From contig JABANP010000419.1 in assembly GCA_013115135.1 (NCBI GenBank), positions 1 through 47,150 on the forward strand: DNA of 47,150 nt, read 5' to 3'. Positions 20,274 through 31,282 of the stretch are shown here, in pieces; within the stretch, counting starts at the first letter, position 1, and each line of letters starts with the position of its first letter. A program made the translations under genes and the position numbers. This stretch comes from Perkinsus olseni. Lineage: Eukaryota > Perkinsozoa > Perkinsida > Perkinsidae. The notes under the pieces are model-generated. The model saw only the letters and a list, made by a program, of their open reading frames with translations, was not told where the DNA came from and did no database searches.

Positions 20274-21196
20274 CTAAGACTGTGAGTTGGCAGAAGGTAC
20301 GATAACGGCTGTGTATTAGTGTGTACTTCCAAGACGCTGCGAGCCACGCAAACGAATCATCCTTTCACTACCCCGGCTGCGAGATACCGGCATCAGTGAG
20401 TAATATAACGTCAAGAGAGTAGGGCTGTATAATTACACGTATCACCATGTTATGGAGGGGTGAGTTTGACAGCCAAGTTAAGGCGTCGGATGGCGCCGCG
20501 AAGGAGAACTGTGCAGGCATACCTTGGATTCCAAGGCTTGGAAACTGCATTGACTCACCCTCAGTCCCGAATTAGTTGAACTCATATTGTTCAACTCATC
20601 TGTCTACTGCAGATGATATCTTTATAGTGATGTGTCATCACTCTCCCGACAATTCGTGGAGTGATCGTGCGCCGAGTGCTGGTGACGAGATTGGGGCGCG
20701 TGAGATAATTTGATGAGAGATGATGAAGGTTGATGAGGATCTCGTCTACGCCCTGGGTTGCCTTTTCCCGGAGCTTGAAGTTTCGTCATCTGGCTGAAAG
20801 AGCATGGCTGACTACGTCGGTGCTCTTCGTTTGTCCGTCCGCTGTCTCCGTGCGAGTAGTCCTGTACATAACGCCGTACGAGTTGATGGGGAGTAACAAA
20901 ATTGAATTGGGGCTGTAATGGAGTTGCCGACATGACCGTGGAAGATACTTATGTTACTACTAACAGTGTTGCGAGTATCCGAAGCGCGGTCGTCCAAGGA
21001 GTATTGTACCAAGTTTCGGAGGTGAGACTTTCCCTTCTGAACTACTCGATTTTCCCCAGGAAAAACGGTCATAGGCCAGGGCTGGCATTGAGCTGAAACT
21101 CACCTCTCACAGATATCGATCAAGGTGGCTGTTGAGCTGGGGCGTGAAGGGCGTCAATCCCATAGTTATCTTTCCTTCTCTCGTCTTATTTCTATT
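20274..21196. other. No resolved gene
   Basis: Open frames on both strands are short and unsupported. The stretch should contain the 5' region of copy 3 of the local family (minus) and the promoter of the anchored protein at 21197 (plus). Confidence 0.35.
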
Positions 21197-22096
21197 ATGT
21201 ACCTCCAATACATCGCCTTAACGGCCGGCCTGGCGGCTGCTGCAGCAGCGACGACCGATGCCGATGTGCTGCACGATCTGAATGACCGGTTCAACCTGGG
21301 CAAGCCCACCGACGATATGGGCGAGGCTGGAGTTCTACTGCATCACTTCAGCAAGTCCCATGCTGGTCTCCTCGGCGAGCCCTGGCGTCCATACACTCAC
21401 GAGGAGTGTGCGCTGTACAACTACCCTCGGTGTAACACTACGGCTGACCGCTCCTGCGCCTACATCTCGAACAACCGCCGAAGAAACTATGAGGACGGCA
21501 ACATCATCGTATTCTCTGTGGACATCGGCGGCATCATCTACAACCCGTACAAGAACAAGGCCATGTGCGTTTACTCGGAGGATGCCGGCTCGGATGACCG
21601 CACCAACCGCGGCTGCGGCTGCCATCAGAACGATCCCGACTGCCTGGCGAGAGGCACTAATAATTCGTGCGTATTGGATCTCAAGGCTGGGGTGAAGGAC
21701 CTTGATGTCTGCTGGTGGGGTCCGGAGAACCTCAAGAAAATGATGCATTTGCAGTCCTTCTCAATGTACAATGAAGTTGTCTTGGACACCGACCCCTGGC
21801 TTGGTAACTTGCCGCACAGCATCGACGCCTTCTTTTACATACCAGGAGCGGCCCAGCTTTGCGACACTTTAGATGCCTATGACACGTTCAAAGCGAAGTA
21901 CCCCGACGCCAACGTCCCGCTGGTTGAGTTGGACATTGGTGCAGAGGAGTCGCCATTCACCTTGTCCAACTACTCGTCGCCGGCAGACGCTAGCTGTCCT
22001 GTTCACAAAACGGAGCCTTCTTCTGCGAAAGAGAGCTCTCTGTCTATCACCATCATCTTAGCCTCTATAACCCTCGTTATTCTAGGCTATCTGTAA
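21197..22096 (+). CDS. Cysteine-rich GPI-anchor-like surface protein, paralog 1 (299 aa)
   Basis: Single exon. The start chosen is the ATG at 21197 because it opens directly into a signal peptide (MYLQYIALTAGLAAAAAATT); an upstream in-frame ATG would put 24 polar residues before it. The ectodomain has about 15 cysteines, several N-glycosylation sequons and motifs shared with the next gene: LHHFSKSHA, GEPWRPYTHEECA, ISNN, GGIIYNP, DDRTNRGCGCH, NNSCVLDLKAGV, CWWG and VVLDTDPWL. The C-terminus is a hydrophobic tail (SITIILASITLVILGYL) with no cytoplasmic extension, suggesting GPI anchoring. The lack of introns is unusual beside the intron-dense neighbours. I do not recognise the family. Confidence 0.8.
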   Translation: MYLQYIALTAGLAAAAAATTDADVLHDLNDRFNLGKPTDDMGEAGVLLHHFSKSHAGLLGEPWRPYTHEECALYNYPRCNTTADRSCAYISNNRRRNYEDGNIIVFSVDIGGIIYNPYKNKAMCVYSEDAGSDDRTNRGCGCHQNDPDCLARGTNNSCVLDLKAGVKDLDVCWWGPENLKKMMHLQSFSMYNEVVLDTDPWLGNLPHSIDAFFYIPGAAQLCDTLDAYDTFKAKYPDANVPLVELDIGAEESPFTLSNYSSPADASCPVHKTEPSSAKESSLSITIILASITLVILGYL

Positions 22097-23213
22097 TTAT
22101 AGTGCTACTCGCACAACGGCCAGGTTCGGCTGTTCAACGTGAGATTTGTACACAACGTTTGTGTGTTCCTATATCAGAGAGATATTCACCTTCCCTCCCA
22201 CGGCAACGTCCGTAATGTTACTCAATGTACCCGCCGAGCGGACGTATTGTGTTCGGTAGTGTGGATAGTCGCCTCACAGAACCAGATAGGGTGTGTGAAC
22301 ACACGACCGTCCTCCAGATGCGAAGTCAATCGACAGCGTATTCACTCGAAGATTATCTGAACTAAGAACTCAGTCGCCCGCACGAACTCGGGACAAATTA
22401 CGACTCAACTAGCTGATGACAGCTGTATCCTCCCGTACGTTGGCCTCGACGAATCCAGCGACAGTTGTGTAGTCACTCGAGCGGTTCCAGCTGGTGGTGA
22501 GTGCTCACAGTTAATAACAGCATGGGACGGAGCTAGATCCTCGTAAGCTTTACGCCGCCTTCCTGGGCGGAACTGCATTCTTACACCTACCCAGGGGCAA
22601 ACCAAAAGTAGGTTAGCGCATTCAAGCAAATCCCGAGCCTCATCGGCGATGAGTCATCGCCGGTCTATCATGCTATCTTCCGCTCACTTGCTCGCGTAAA
22701 CGGTGATGCCTACGTACAATCACAGAGGTTCGAAGGCCTGTTCTGGCACTTAATATGCTACTGCCCCCGGCACAGGTGTCCCTACGCACACAAACGTGCT
22801 CGCCTCTGTCTTCTTTCTCCAACGCGGTGAGAGACTCCTCAGGTAAAACGTGACATACACGTATGCGCGAGGGTGGCGCGGCGTCGTACCGAGTTCATCG
22901 AATCATCTTTCTTGAGATCTCCCTTCGTCTCTCAACGACATTCGTAATCTCTTCCGACGTTTCCCTGGGATTGGATGGATATTAACTATGAACGACGACA
23001 GCGAGAACGTACACAAAAATTTGTGTTGGAGACAGTAGCTAATCACGCTCCCAAGTCTCCGGTCTGTGACTCTGTCGGCCATCCAATACGCAGGCTTGTT
23101 TGGTTGAGTTTCGATGGAATTGGGATGGGAGTAAGTGACGTGAAAGCGAACAATGGAAAGGTCTGTAAGTCGCGAAGCAGCAACGCTACAGTCTGCCGTT
23201 ACTCCCCTTTCTC
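22097..23213. other. Intergenic between tandem paralogs
   Basis: No supported gene. Open frames at 22139-22360 (plus), 22405-22629 (minus) and 22975-23301 (plus) look like chance frames. Confidence 0.4.
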
Positions 23214-24149
23214 ATGTCTCGTTTCTTACTCTGCACTGCCTTTGCCACCATCACCGTCCAAAGTAGAACGGTTCTCGACGATGTCAACGAGAGGTTCATG
23301 AAGGGTCATCCGACCGATGACGTCACTGCTTCTGGTGTCATTCTCCACCATTTCAGCAATGCTCATGCTGTAGCCCTCGGCGAGCCCTGGAGGCCCTACA
23401 CAGCAGAGGAGTGTGCACAGCACGACTACTTCGGCTGTGATACCACCGGAGACCGTGCCTGCACCCTCATCAGCAATAACCAGACCAGGAACGTTGAGGA
23501 CGGAAGTATTCCGGTGTACTCAACCTCTGTGGGTGGTATTATTTTCAACCCCCAGAAGTCGACGGTTATGTGCGCGTACTCCCAGGATGGCGGTACCGAC
23601 GACCGTTATAATCGGGGATGTGGATGCCATCATGGCGATACAACCTGTGAGCAGAGGCATACCAACAACTCCTGCGTCCTCGATGTCAAGGCTGGTGTCG
23701 ATGACTACAACATGTGTTGGTGGGGAAAAGATGATTTGAAGCAGATCTTTGACCATCAAGAAGGCGTTTATAACGAAGTGGTGCTCGACGCCACGCCCTG
23801 GCTCAATAACCTTCCCGACAGCATCGAGGCATTCTTCTACGTCAAGGGCGCCGACAAGTTGAATGATACTATCGATGCGTACCACACTTTCCTCAACTCC
23901 TATCCCGATGCATGTGTCCCCTTACTGGAGATGGACATTCACGCAGATGATTCCCCCTTCTCATACAGTTCTCATATCAGTGACGGGAAGACCGACTGCG
24001 AGTCCACGATCAATTACTCCCCCTCTGACGAGGAAGAGTCGACAACGTCAGCTCCAACAACCTCTTCGCCCACGTCTTCCGCCAACAGTATCAGCGGTTT
24101 CCTACCCCTCGTAGTAACAGTTGGCTTCATCAGTACATTACTTGGTTGA
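23214..24149 (+). CDS. Cysteine-rich GPI-anchor-like surface protein, paralog 2 (311 aa)
   Basis: Single exon with a shorter signal peptide (MSRFLLCTAFATITVQS). The ectodomain is collinear with that of the protein at 21197-22096 (roughly half identical by eye), keeping the cysteine pattern and motifs GEPWRPYTAEECA, DDRYNRGCGCHHG, NNSCVLDVKAGV, MCWWG and VVLDATPWLNNLPDSIEAFF. It differs by a Ser/Thr/Pro-rich stalk (about residues 268-290) before the hydrophobic tail (FLPLVVTVGFISTLLG). A stalk followed by a terminal hydrophobic tail is typical of GPI-anchored surface proteins. The two genes are a same-strand tandem duplication with fully diverged flanks, hence not recent. Confidence 0.8.
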   Translation: MSRFLLCTAFATITVQSRTVLDDVNERFMKGHPTDDVTASGVILHHFSNAHAVALGEPWRPYTAEECAQHDYFGCDTTGDRACTLISNNQTRNVEDGSIPVYSTSVGGIIFNPQKSTVMCAYSQDGGTDDRYNRGCGCHHGDTTCEQRHTNNSCVLDVKAGVDDYNMCWWGKDDLKQIFDHQEGVYNEVVLDATPWLNNLPDSIEAFFYVKGADKLNDTIDAYHTFLNSYPDACVPLLEMDIHADDSPFSYSSHISDGKTDCESTINYSPSDEEESTTSAPTTSSPTSSANSISGFLPLVVTVGFISTLLG

Positions 24150-24390
24150 TCATTGATTCATATTAATACGGTTTCTCTCAACACGTCTTTACGGGTCAGC
24201 TTACAAAGTTCAGCTCAGCCCGTTGAGAGCCAACAGGTCACTGCTTTCGTCAGGGACCGTTCCGTTACCACTGGACTTAGTATTGTATCATTCCAAGATT
24301 TGCGTTGGTCACTATCGGGGAACTCAGAACTGTAATGCGGCTATCGAGTAGCGAGAACATGTTACAAGTACGTGTGGCATGGCAACAGCC

Positions 24391-25719
24391 TCAATAGAGC
24401 TCCATAATGAGATGCTGTATCATGAAGCTGATGAAGACGCTGAAGACAACAGCAGCATCGAAGAGGAGAAAAGCAGCGCGAGCGGCTCACCTCACTATGC
24501 TTAGCAAAGCAGACATACTCACGAATCGGTCGGGATAACCAAACTGAAACAGAGCCGTCCGAGGAGCGGGCAGAGGGCGAGTCGCTGACCTGGGCGCAAA
24601 GGTACATGATCATGGTGCTGGCGGGTGAGAGTACAGCAAGGACGAGTGTAGCTCGTGGCAGAGGGCCCATCGGTAACCACATCCATAACAAGCTCGCTAC
24701 AACACCCATGAGCATGAGTCTGACACAGACAGCCGCGGTGACCATTCGCATAGCATGGACATCAGACGGCCGTATCTTAGCCGAGTAGACTCCGAGAAGA
24801 AGATACAAACAGGGCTTGAATGCCATGCCCAGGGTGTGCAGCGAGGCGGCCACCGGCTGTGGTGACGCTACACCGTAAAGATTGCAGAGGAGGCCTAGGA
24901 CGAACGCTGGCAGGATAGGCTGCACCAGAACACTGAGCACGATGGGGCGCCAAGATACGGTCGATCTCCTCTTTCGTAGCGGTGGTAGATCTGTGTGCTG
25001 TAGGGCATCACCAACCTTATCAGTGCGCATCTCACGCATGGCATGCAGGCTGTCGTCGTCTAACTCTGGCAAGACGCCTCTGTCGCCACCACGAGGAGCG
25101 AAGTAAGCTGCGGTGGCCCAGAGGAGACCTTGGCAAATCCACACATTTCCACCGATGTCCCACAGCAAGCAAGCAGCCACTGACCGCTCGCCGAAGCGCG
25201 AGTCAGCTGCGAGACGAGGGTAGAGGAAACTGAGCAGTGCTCCCTGCGCGCTCATGCAAAGCCATCCACGAATCTGTCGATCGGCTACTCGAAGAAACAG
25301 CACCGCGGTGACCACCGCCATCACGGTGTGTGTGGCGAAGGAGTAGGCTGCGACCGGCAAGAGCGTGGTGTCGATTGGTGAGGCGCCCCACATGGACTGC
25401 AGCACGTAGCACGGTAAGAGGACGTTGAAGGTAGCCTTCCGCAGGGCAGTCGAATGATCTTCGTGCCATACAGGACAGTGGAGCTGCAGCCACAACCCCA
25501 AAGCGAGTATGGTAATCAACGTGACCAGAGGGGACTGCCAGAAGGTGTCAGAGTGGGGCCTGAAGTAGGGCCACTGGGCCTGCTAGGCACCTTCTCTTTG
25601 ACCTACGCTCCGCCTGTTAACAAAACATTTCTCGGCACCGCGAAGACTGGGGGAGGGGGAGGCTGTATGAACTCGGCATCGAGGTCCTCCAGCCACTCTT
25701 CCTTCGGGTAGAACTTCAT
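24391..25719 (-). CDS. AEC-family (auxin efflux carrier type) membrane transporter (391 aa)
   Basis: Exons 25719-25639, 25582-24590, 24543-24491 and 24439-24391, with introns of 56, 46 and 51 nt, all in phase. The first exon is soluble and acidic with a proline run (QPPPPPVF). The long exon carries most of about ten hydrophobic helices in the two five-helix blocks typical of Mem_trans transporters: TLITILALGLWLQL, LRKATFNVLLPCYVLQSMWG, a charged central loop (about residues 190-225), then WRPIVLSVLVQPILPAFVLG and ATLVLAVLSPASTMIMYLCA. The last exons complete the fold (FGYPDRFVSMSALLSIVS, then a final helix). Read unspliced, the C-terminus is a Cys/Arg-rich artefact, so the two small introns matter. 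The substrate cannot be inferred; AEC members move auxins, organic acids or other anions. Confidence 0.7.
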
Positions 25720-25785
25720 ACCCGCCTACAACGGCATCACCCCATGAACACGATTAACGCAATAACGCTGAAGCGGTAGAGAAGG

Positions 25786-26532
25786 CTAGATCTCAATACC
25801 GTGGAAAGGCATCACCCCAATACAGCTAGGAGATCCACACAGACACTTCCGTCTCCCCTCTCCATCCGGCACTGCCGTACCGCTGCCATAGTCGAAGGTG
25901 ATCTCCTCCCCCAAGGCGATGTCCCTCAGCGACATCAGTACCACCATAGGCAAGGCTCCTGGCCGCCGGGTAACGCAGGGCTCTGTATTACCACCACCAC
26001 AGCGATGGTTAGCGAACCTGCCCAGCGACCCGAAGTAGCGGGCGTCGACGTGAGTCCAGACAGCCTCCAGAGGCCCTTGGAAATGTTCACACACGCTGAG
26101 CAGGTAGTTGTCCGGCAGACCATCCGCACTAGCCTCCCGCGCTCGACCTGTAGCCTCCCGCGTAGAGAGGAGTTCTCCAGCATAAAACGCTACTATCTTC
26201 CCTCTCCCGATCGACTTGGTCGCGAAGAGCCCCGAGCCCTTACCACCAGCATCCCTGACAGCAACGTCAAAGGCCTCGCTCCGTCGGCATTGGTCGCACC
26301 CTCCGCAATACACCAGCAGCCCCTTGCTCGGGTCAGTGTTACAGGGCGATCCTTCGGGTACAGTGAGCCACTGGAGATCCTCTTCACTTTCTGGAGAGAC
26401 TAGATTCTCGAAGACATACGTAAAGCTCATAAAAACTGGCGGCACACATCCACCCGAGAATTGAGAAAAAAAATGAACCCAAGCACGACTGCAGCGAGAA
26501 AATCTGCCGCCCTCGTCACACTCATCGAGCAT
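25786..26532 (-). CDS. SET-domain protein lysine methyltransferase (248 aa or shorter)
   Basis: Uses S-adenosylmethionine to methylate lysines, usually on histones. Visible in order: a Cys cluster (GLLVYCGGCDQCRRS, residues 71-85) resembling a pre-SET remnant; GKGSGLFATKSIGRG and YAGELLS at the SET start; HVDARYFGSLGRFANHRCGG (161-180) with the NHxC cofactor-binding motif; GEEITFDYGSG (208-218) with the catalytic-site tyrosine; and a post-SET CLCGSPSC (230-237). The protein ends soon after. No intron is needed. The ATG at 26532 gives 248 residues; a later ATG at 26430 (MSFTYVF) gives 214 and removes an unconvincing N-terminal segment, so I slightly prefer it. No targeting domain identifies the substrate. 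Confidence 0.8.
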   Translation of the reverse strand: MLDECDEGGRFSRCSRAWVHFFSQFSGGCVPPVFMSFTYVFENLVSPESEEDLQWLTVPEGSPCNTDPSKGLLVYCGGCDQCRRSEAFDVAVRDAGGKGSGLFATKSIGRGKIVAFYAGELLSTREATGRAREASADGLPDNYLLSVCEHFQGPLEAVWTHVDARYFGSLGRFANHRCGGGNTEPCVTRRPGALPMVVLMSLRDIALGEEITFDYGSGTAVPDGEGRRKCLCGSPSCIGVMPFHGIEI

Positions 26533-26539
26533 CGACTAG

Positions 26540-26912
26540 TTTCTCAAGCTGACTTCCCCGTCTGCTCCTTCGTCGACGCTTCTATCTTTCGCACCTTCTC
26601 CTCTAGACGGGCTTGTCTGACGGCGACGTCGTGAACAGCTGCGCGCACCTGTTTAGAGAATGTAGCAATGCCTGCCTCGTAGAAGATGTCAACACGAGAA
26701 TAGTCTCCTCAACGCTCGCACTACAATTTTCCGCCGAGCTGGACCCCGAAGTTGACGCTGGCAGTTGTCACAGAAATTCACGTTCCCGGCACAGATTGTC
26801 CATCTCACAGCCGAAGCTGCCCCCCGCTCAGCCGAGGATAGCATCCAGGCACCCTTCGGCGTGTAGTGGATCCCGCACGCGACTATTTAATCGATCCAGA
26901 ATCATCCTATAA
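26540..26912 (-). CDS. Possible small gene, model unresolved
   Basis: The minus strand reads a helical, charged C-terminus (AGIATFSKQVRAAVHDVAVR onward, then EEKVRKIEASTKEQ and TGA just before the SET gene). Upstream a Met-started frame (MILDRLNSRVRDPLHAEGCL) and a Cys-containing stretch (ICAGNVNFCDNC) also look protein-like but lie in other frames. I could not splice them together. At least one real exon is likely; its identity is unknown. Confidence 0.3.
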
Positions 26913-27614
26913 CTACGGAGAAGCTCTACGCAGTAAGCAATGAGGTGAGGAAAGGACCGGGGAAGACCCCTAAGGCACCTCGTCGGTACCTCTCCCTTGA
27001 GTACTCCAATGAAACCTCATTGGGCTCTGGGGCAAGTCCACGCCTAATACTTGCGCGGCACTAGCATCTCTCTCAAAATTGATCATTATTGTAGCTGCTG
27101 GAATCATCCCAGGAGGCGGGCACCGAAAGATGAAATTACACTTCGGGGAGATTCAGTTCGTTGGCCTCTCAGATTCTTCGGCACGGTACGGCTCGACGAC
27201 TCCGCATTTGGCGAACTCTACCGGATCGTTTCGGCTGGTAGAGCTTTCCAGCGAAGTGTTCCGAATAAAGGAAGCCCTTCTCCGATGGCCAGGCCGCAAC
27301 AGAGAAGAAGATCATCTCTCATCCCTCTGGTAAGATGGACTTCCGAATATCTCATCTTGTGACAAAGCACTGGCGTTCATCTAGCGCATCAGCCAAGCAG
27401 GGAATGCCGGAAAGGGTAAAGTTGAGTAGCCCACCTTCGGAAGACACGTCATTCTAGTGAGCAGCTGTGATATAATTCCAAGTAGACGCAATTCAAGCGT
27501 ATAATAGCAGTCTATTCTAGGATGACCTCGCTCACTACTGCGGTAGCCTTTAAGCTGCCGTTTGTCTCGACGATTGTGCAAATCCACCGGAAATACGTGC
27601 CGCGGTTTACCGCG
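26913..27614. other. Weak plus-strand coding signal only
   Basis: A plus-strand frame at about 27079-27333 reads plausibly (KLHFGEIQFVGLSDSSARYG) but has no start or splice partner that I can defend. A 7-bp-arm hairpin (CCAATGA/TCATTGG) lies at 27006-27023. Confidence 0.25.
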
Positions 27615-28150
27615 CTATTGCGAGATGTTCTCAATGACAACATTGGGAGGGAATGTGTAAGCTAGAGGGCTCGCGCTGGAGCTGCCATCAACTAGCGTCA
27701 ACATCGGGTATCTCGCCCGAAAATGGGGAAAAACGGACGCATTGTAGAGAAGAACCTTCGCGAGGTCCTCAGCCACCACCCTCCTCCGCAAGAGGTATAG
27801 TTGAGAGGTTGGTGTCCCCATTGGCGGGTGCAGCTAGCGGCTAGTCCCCTAACCCCCCTTCATCCCTCTAGTACCTCATCCGTCATCCCCTGTAGTTGTA
27901 CAAAGATGAGGTAGAAGCCAAGCGCAGAGGCTAGTGTAAAGCCACCAGTAAAGCTCCTCATCCGAGCGAAGAGACCGGGACCCGAGCGAGCCCCGCCAGC
28001 AACCTTCGTGGTCGTCGCAGAGGCCGCCTTGGTAGTAGAGGCAGCGGCAGCAGCGGTGGGAGCAGCAGCCCCTGTTGCCTTAGCGGCGGTTGTGCAGAAT
28101 GCACGGTAGAGACCACGGTTCACGAGTCCACGAGAGATCATACCAATCAT
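27615..28150 (-). CDS. Small mitochondrial-type membrane protein (164 aa, C-terminus uncertain)
   Basis: Exon 28150-27875 encodes a basic N-terminus (MIGMISRGLVNRGLYRAFCT) that fits a mitochondrial presequence, a long Ala/Thr low-complexity linker, and one membrane helix (GGFTLASALGFYLIFVQLQG). A 41-nt GT-AG intron (27834-27874) joins in phase to 27833-27615, which starts with an Arg-rich helix (LYLLRRRVVAEDLAK). After that helix a further 44-nt intron is possible and would end the protein after PDVDAS instead. Single-pass proteins of this kind are common among accessory subunits of mitochondrial complexes, but I cannot name this one. Confidence 0.5.
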
Positions 28151-28383
28151 CGTAAAAATACCAAAAACCTGGAACAGATCGCTCTCAACGTCCCGACGCT
28201 ACACTCACTCAGCGACAGTGGGATGATGAGCGTGTATAAGAACGTGATGAGCCACTGCCGCCCGCCAGCAGGGCTCTGCTATAGCTAACCAGGACACCAC
28301 CCTCATACGATCGAGGCTCAGACGCAACAACCAGAGTAGAATGGAAGCTTCTCATGCCAGCTCCACAGTGAAGCGAGAGACGG

Positions 28384-29800
28384 TTACAAGACGTTACGAT
28401 CAAGTATAAGGGACCCTGTAGGGGTGGACGAGATATTCCGGTGGGCATCCCTAAGTACAGCACTAGTCCACTGCCAGAGCCGTTCTCGGAGGTCCGCATC
28501 ACACGTCCACCAGTAGGCGGTATCGTGGTACCAGTCCAAGCGAAGGCCTAGGGGATCGTAGTACCTTAATAAGCTTATGTAAGCTTAGTAAGCTGGTCGC
28601 TGGTATGCGCTTCCCGTTCGCGGCCCCGCAGCGGGTAGGGATGCCCGACAAGCACATTGCCTCAGCCATTAGAACCGGGCCCAACGGACGGATGCGACTC
28701 CAACGTCCCATTAAGTGCTGATAGAGTAGTTTACAGCGACGAAGCCCCTCAGATGCCATTGACACTAGCGGCAACCAACTCTGCCGAATAGCTAACCCTT
28801 GCCTACGCTGGACTACTGTACAACGACGAGGGCTAGCACAGATTATCGACTATTCAAATCATTGCAGACGGCCTCACCCGTCCGTCTGAGCCTCCGAGTC
28901 CAGCAAGGGTGCCAGGACCGACAAAGCTCCCTCTCGCGGTGTCGCCGAGAATAAGGAGGGCACATAGAGCTGGTACCAGGCGAAGGGAGTGGTCACGACA
29001 CCCGGATTAACGGCGTTAACGACGAACTTGGACGGGTACGCAGCCTCCAATCGAGAGGCAAGAGCACGGACGTAGACAGCGTTCGCTAACTTGCTGCTTG
29101 CGTAGGCCTGGAAGTAGAGTCCAAAGGACCCGGCGGTGGAATTGAACCGGATACCTTCCGCATAAGAAAAGGCATGTGCTGAGCTCGACACGAAGACTAC
29201 TCTAGGATGCTGACTTGCCAACATAAGAGGCATGAGCAGCTCCAAAAGATACGCATGCCCGAGGTGGTGCACCGCCATCATCATCTCAATGCCAAGCTCC
29301 CCTTCCTCGTACCCGAAAGACATTTTACCGGCATTAAGAAGCGCTGAATCGATCCTCTCTACGCCCAGGTCAGATAGCGACCGCACGAACTCACGGATGG
29401 ACGAGAAACTGGCCAGATCGAGCGAGGAAGAGGCAGCGACACCGGGTCCTAGAGAGTTCTCTATGCTCTTCAGCCTACCCCGACTACCCCGAGTGCCCAG
29501 TACCACACGAGCTCCTCTTTCCGCCATCAGCTTTGCAGCCTCATGGCCGATGCCGCTGGACGCGCCGGTGATGAGTATCGTGGTTCCGGTGAGGTTATCA
29601 GGTAGGTCAGAGAAAGCATAATGCTGACGAGAATTGAAGAGGGGCACGCTATTTAAGGCAGTCCGAACTGTGATCGGCAGGAAGCCTCGACTGGTGATCA
29701 TGTCCAAGGTAGCCAGCATTGTCGCTAACACCACAACAACCACAGCCAAGAGGAGGCTAAGGCAGCTCATGCTGAGGCAGCGAGGGCCGATGGGAGGCAT
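28384..29800 (-). CDS. SDR-A: divergent short-chain dehydrogenase/reductase (367 aa)
   Basis: Exons 29800-28878 and 28564-28384 are separated by a 313-nt intron, several times longer than in the other array members. The N-terminus is a membrane anchor (MSCLSLLLAVVVVVLATMLA). Then come the cofactor motif TGASSGIG, NAG (LLNAGKMSF), the Ser of VSSSAHAF and the YASSK catalytic pair. The C-terminal exon (YYDPLGLRLDWYHDTAYWWT) aligns with those of all other members, proving common structure. Unlike the rest, its Rossmann core is clearly diverged (LGTRGSRGRLKSIENSLGPG), so it lies outside the homogenised group and is probably the oldest branch. It is closest in style to RDH11-14-like oxidoreductases; substrate unknown. 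The ATG at 29770 is an alternative start. Confidence 0.85.
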
Positions 29801-30118
29801 GGAAATGGAGAGGAGACTAGCCTGATGGCCGGCTGCACGATGGGCTTCTTGACGCGAGGAATGGCCTGGTCCCTCCAGGAACTTTCTCGGAGGAACGAGG
29901 ACCGAGGACCGACCCCCCGCCCCAACGAAGAAGAGAGAAGGAAGGATAAGGCCGTAATACAGCCTAAAAGCGCCCTTGTGCATCCACAGCGTCACAGCGA
30001 TACACACGGGTACACATAGAGCTACTCGACAAACCCGGACACGAAGGTTGAGCACTAACACAACATCATAGCTTCCAGAACAAGGGAAACCCAAGAAGAA
30101 ACAAATAAGCTTTGATAT

Positions 30119-31282
30119 TTACTCGTCCAGCATCAATGACCCCGTGGGTGCTTCTCCTTTAGCATCGGTATGGACCTTCCTGAGTACGGTTTTAGTCCAT
30201 TCCCAAAACTCATTCCTCATAGTATCGTTACAGGTCCACCAGTAAGCAGAGTCCTTCTGCCAATCACCACGGTATCCCACTGGGAGGTAGTATCTGATAA
30301 AAACGATCGTTAAAACCCCATGAGGTACCGAACAACGACGACGCTGATACCGCACCGTCCCCAAATCAACTTACCCATCGCCAGTGATATTCTTTCCCAC
30401 AGCAGGAAGTAGAAGAGGCATGGCGCCCTCTGTTGTGTTGTAAGCAATGAAATGAGGCAGATAAAAGTTTGCCACGCTGAAGTGAGTAGCCACACACCCT
30501 GGATGGGCGGTGTTAACTACGAACTTGCCCGGGTACTTCTCCTCCAGACGAGCCGACAGCTCTCTGGTATATAGAATGTTCGCAAGCTTACTATTACCGT
30601 AAGCCAGCCACTCTGAGAAAGTATCGGCGGTCACGTTGTAGCGCAGTCCTTCATGGTAAGTGTATAGATGGGCCGCACTGCCGGTAATAACAACTCTAAC
30701 CTCGCCGGGCCTCCTCAGTAGCATTGGAGTGAGCAGCTCGAAGAGGTAAGCGTGGCCGAGATGATGAGCGGCTAGCATCAACTCGACGCCGTCCTTGTTG
30801 GTGCCGTACTCGGTAATCAGTTTACCGGCATTCAACAGGACGATATCGAAATGGTCAATACCAGCCTTGGGAAGGGAATCAACAAAAGTCCTGACACTGT
30901 CGTAGTTGGAGAGATCCAAGGGTGCAGGGGCCAAGACCTGACCTGGGATAGAGGAGGTTATTTTATCCAACCTCTCTCGGCTGCCTCGGATACCCACGAC
31001 CACTTCAGCACCGCGAGAAGCAAGAATCCTGGCAGACTCAAAGCCAATACCACTGGAGGCTCCTGTGATGAGTACCACTTTATCAGATAAATCATTTGGT
31101 ATATCATACTGTGTGAAATCCTCATAGTGCTTGAAATTTGTTATCGGGAACGTTACGGCCATCTGGCGCAGCCCTACAGGCCACGTCCTGGGAGAGAAGT
31201 CCGAGTCCACGTAGAAGAACATCGCCGACAACGCGGCGAGTACCGGGACGAAGATTAAGCTTGCTGTACGAAGGAAACTCAT
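30119..31282 (-). CDS. SDR-B: membrane-anchored short-chain dehydrogenase (360 aa)
   Basis: Exons 31282-30375 and 30293-30119, intron 81 nt. The start is the ATG at 31282, the same point as in C, D, G and H; upstream in-frame extension has only a TTG. A membrane anchor spans about residues 8-25, TGASSGIG 73-80, NAG 151-153, catalytic Ser202, and Tyr228/Lys232 in YGNSK. The shared core (about 31126-30846 on the DNA) is nearly identical to those of C-I, with one visible change (GAEVVV for GAKVVV). The substrate-side half (HLYTYHEGLRYNVTADTFSE) is its own. The C-terminal exon ends in LMLDE, shared only with SDR-F, suggesting exchange between B and F at the 3' end. Confidence 0.9.

Noticed and set aside
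21282..21748. Alternative frames of about 137 residues inside the anchored-protein gene
   Set aside because: Overlap the clear signal-peptide-containing ORF and show skewed composition typical of shadows.
30851..31090. Plus-strand 79-residue open frame repeated in every SDR copy (also near 33268, 35683, 37637 and 40285)
   Set aside because: It is the antisense shadow of the homogenised SDR core; its conservation follows from the coding strand.
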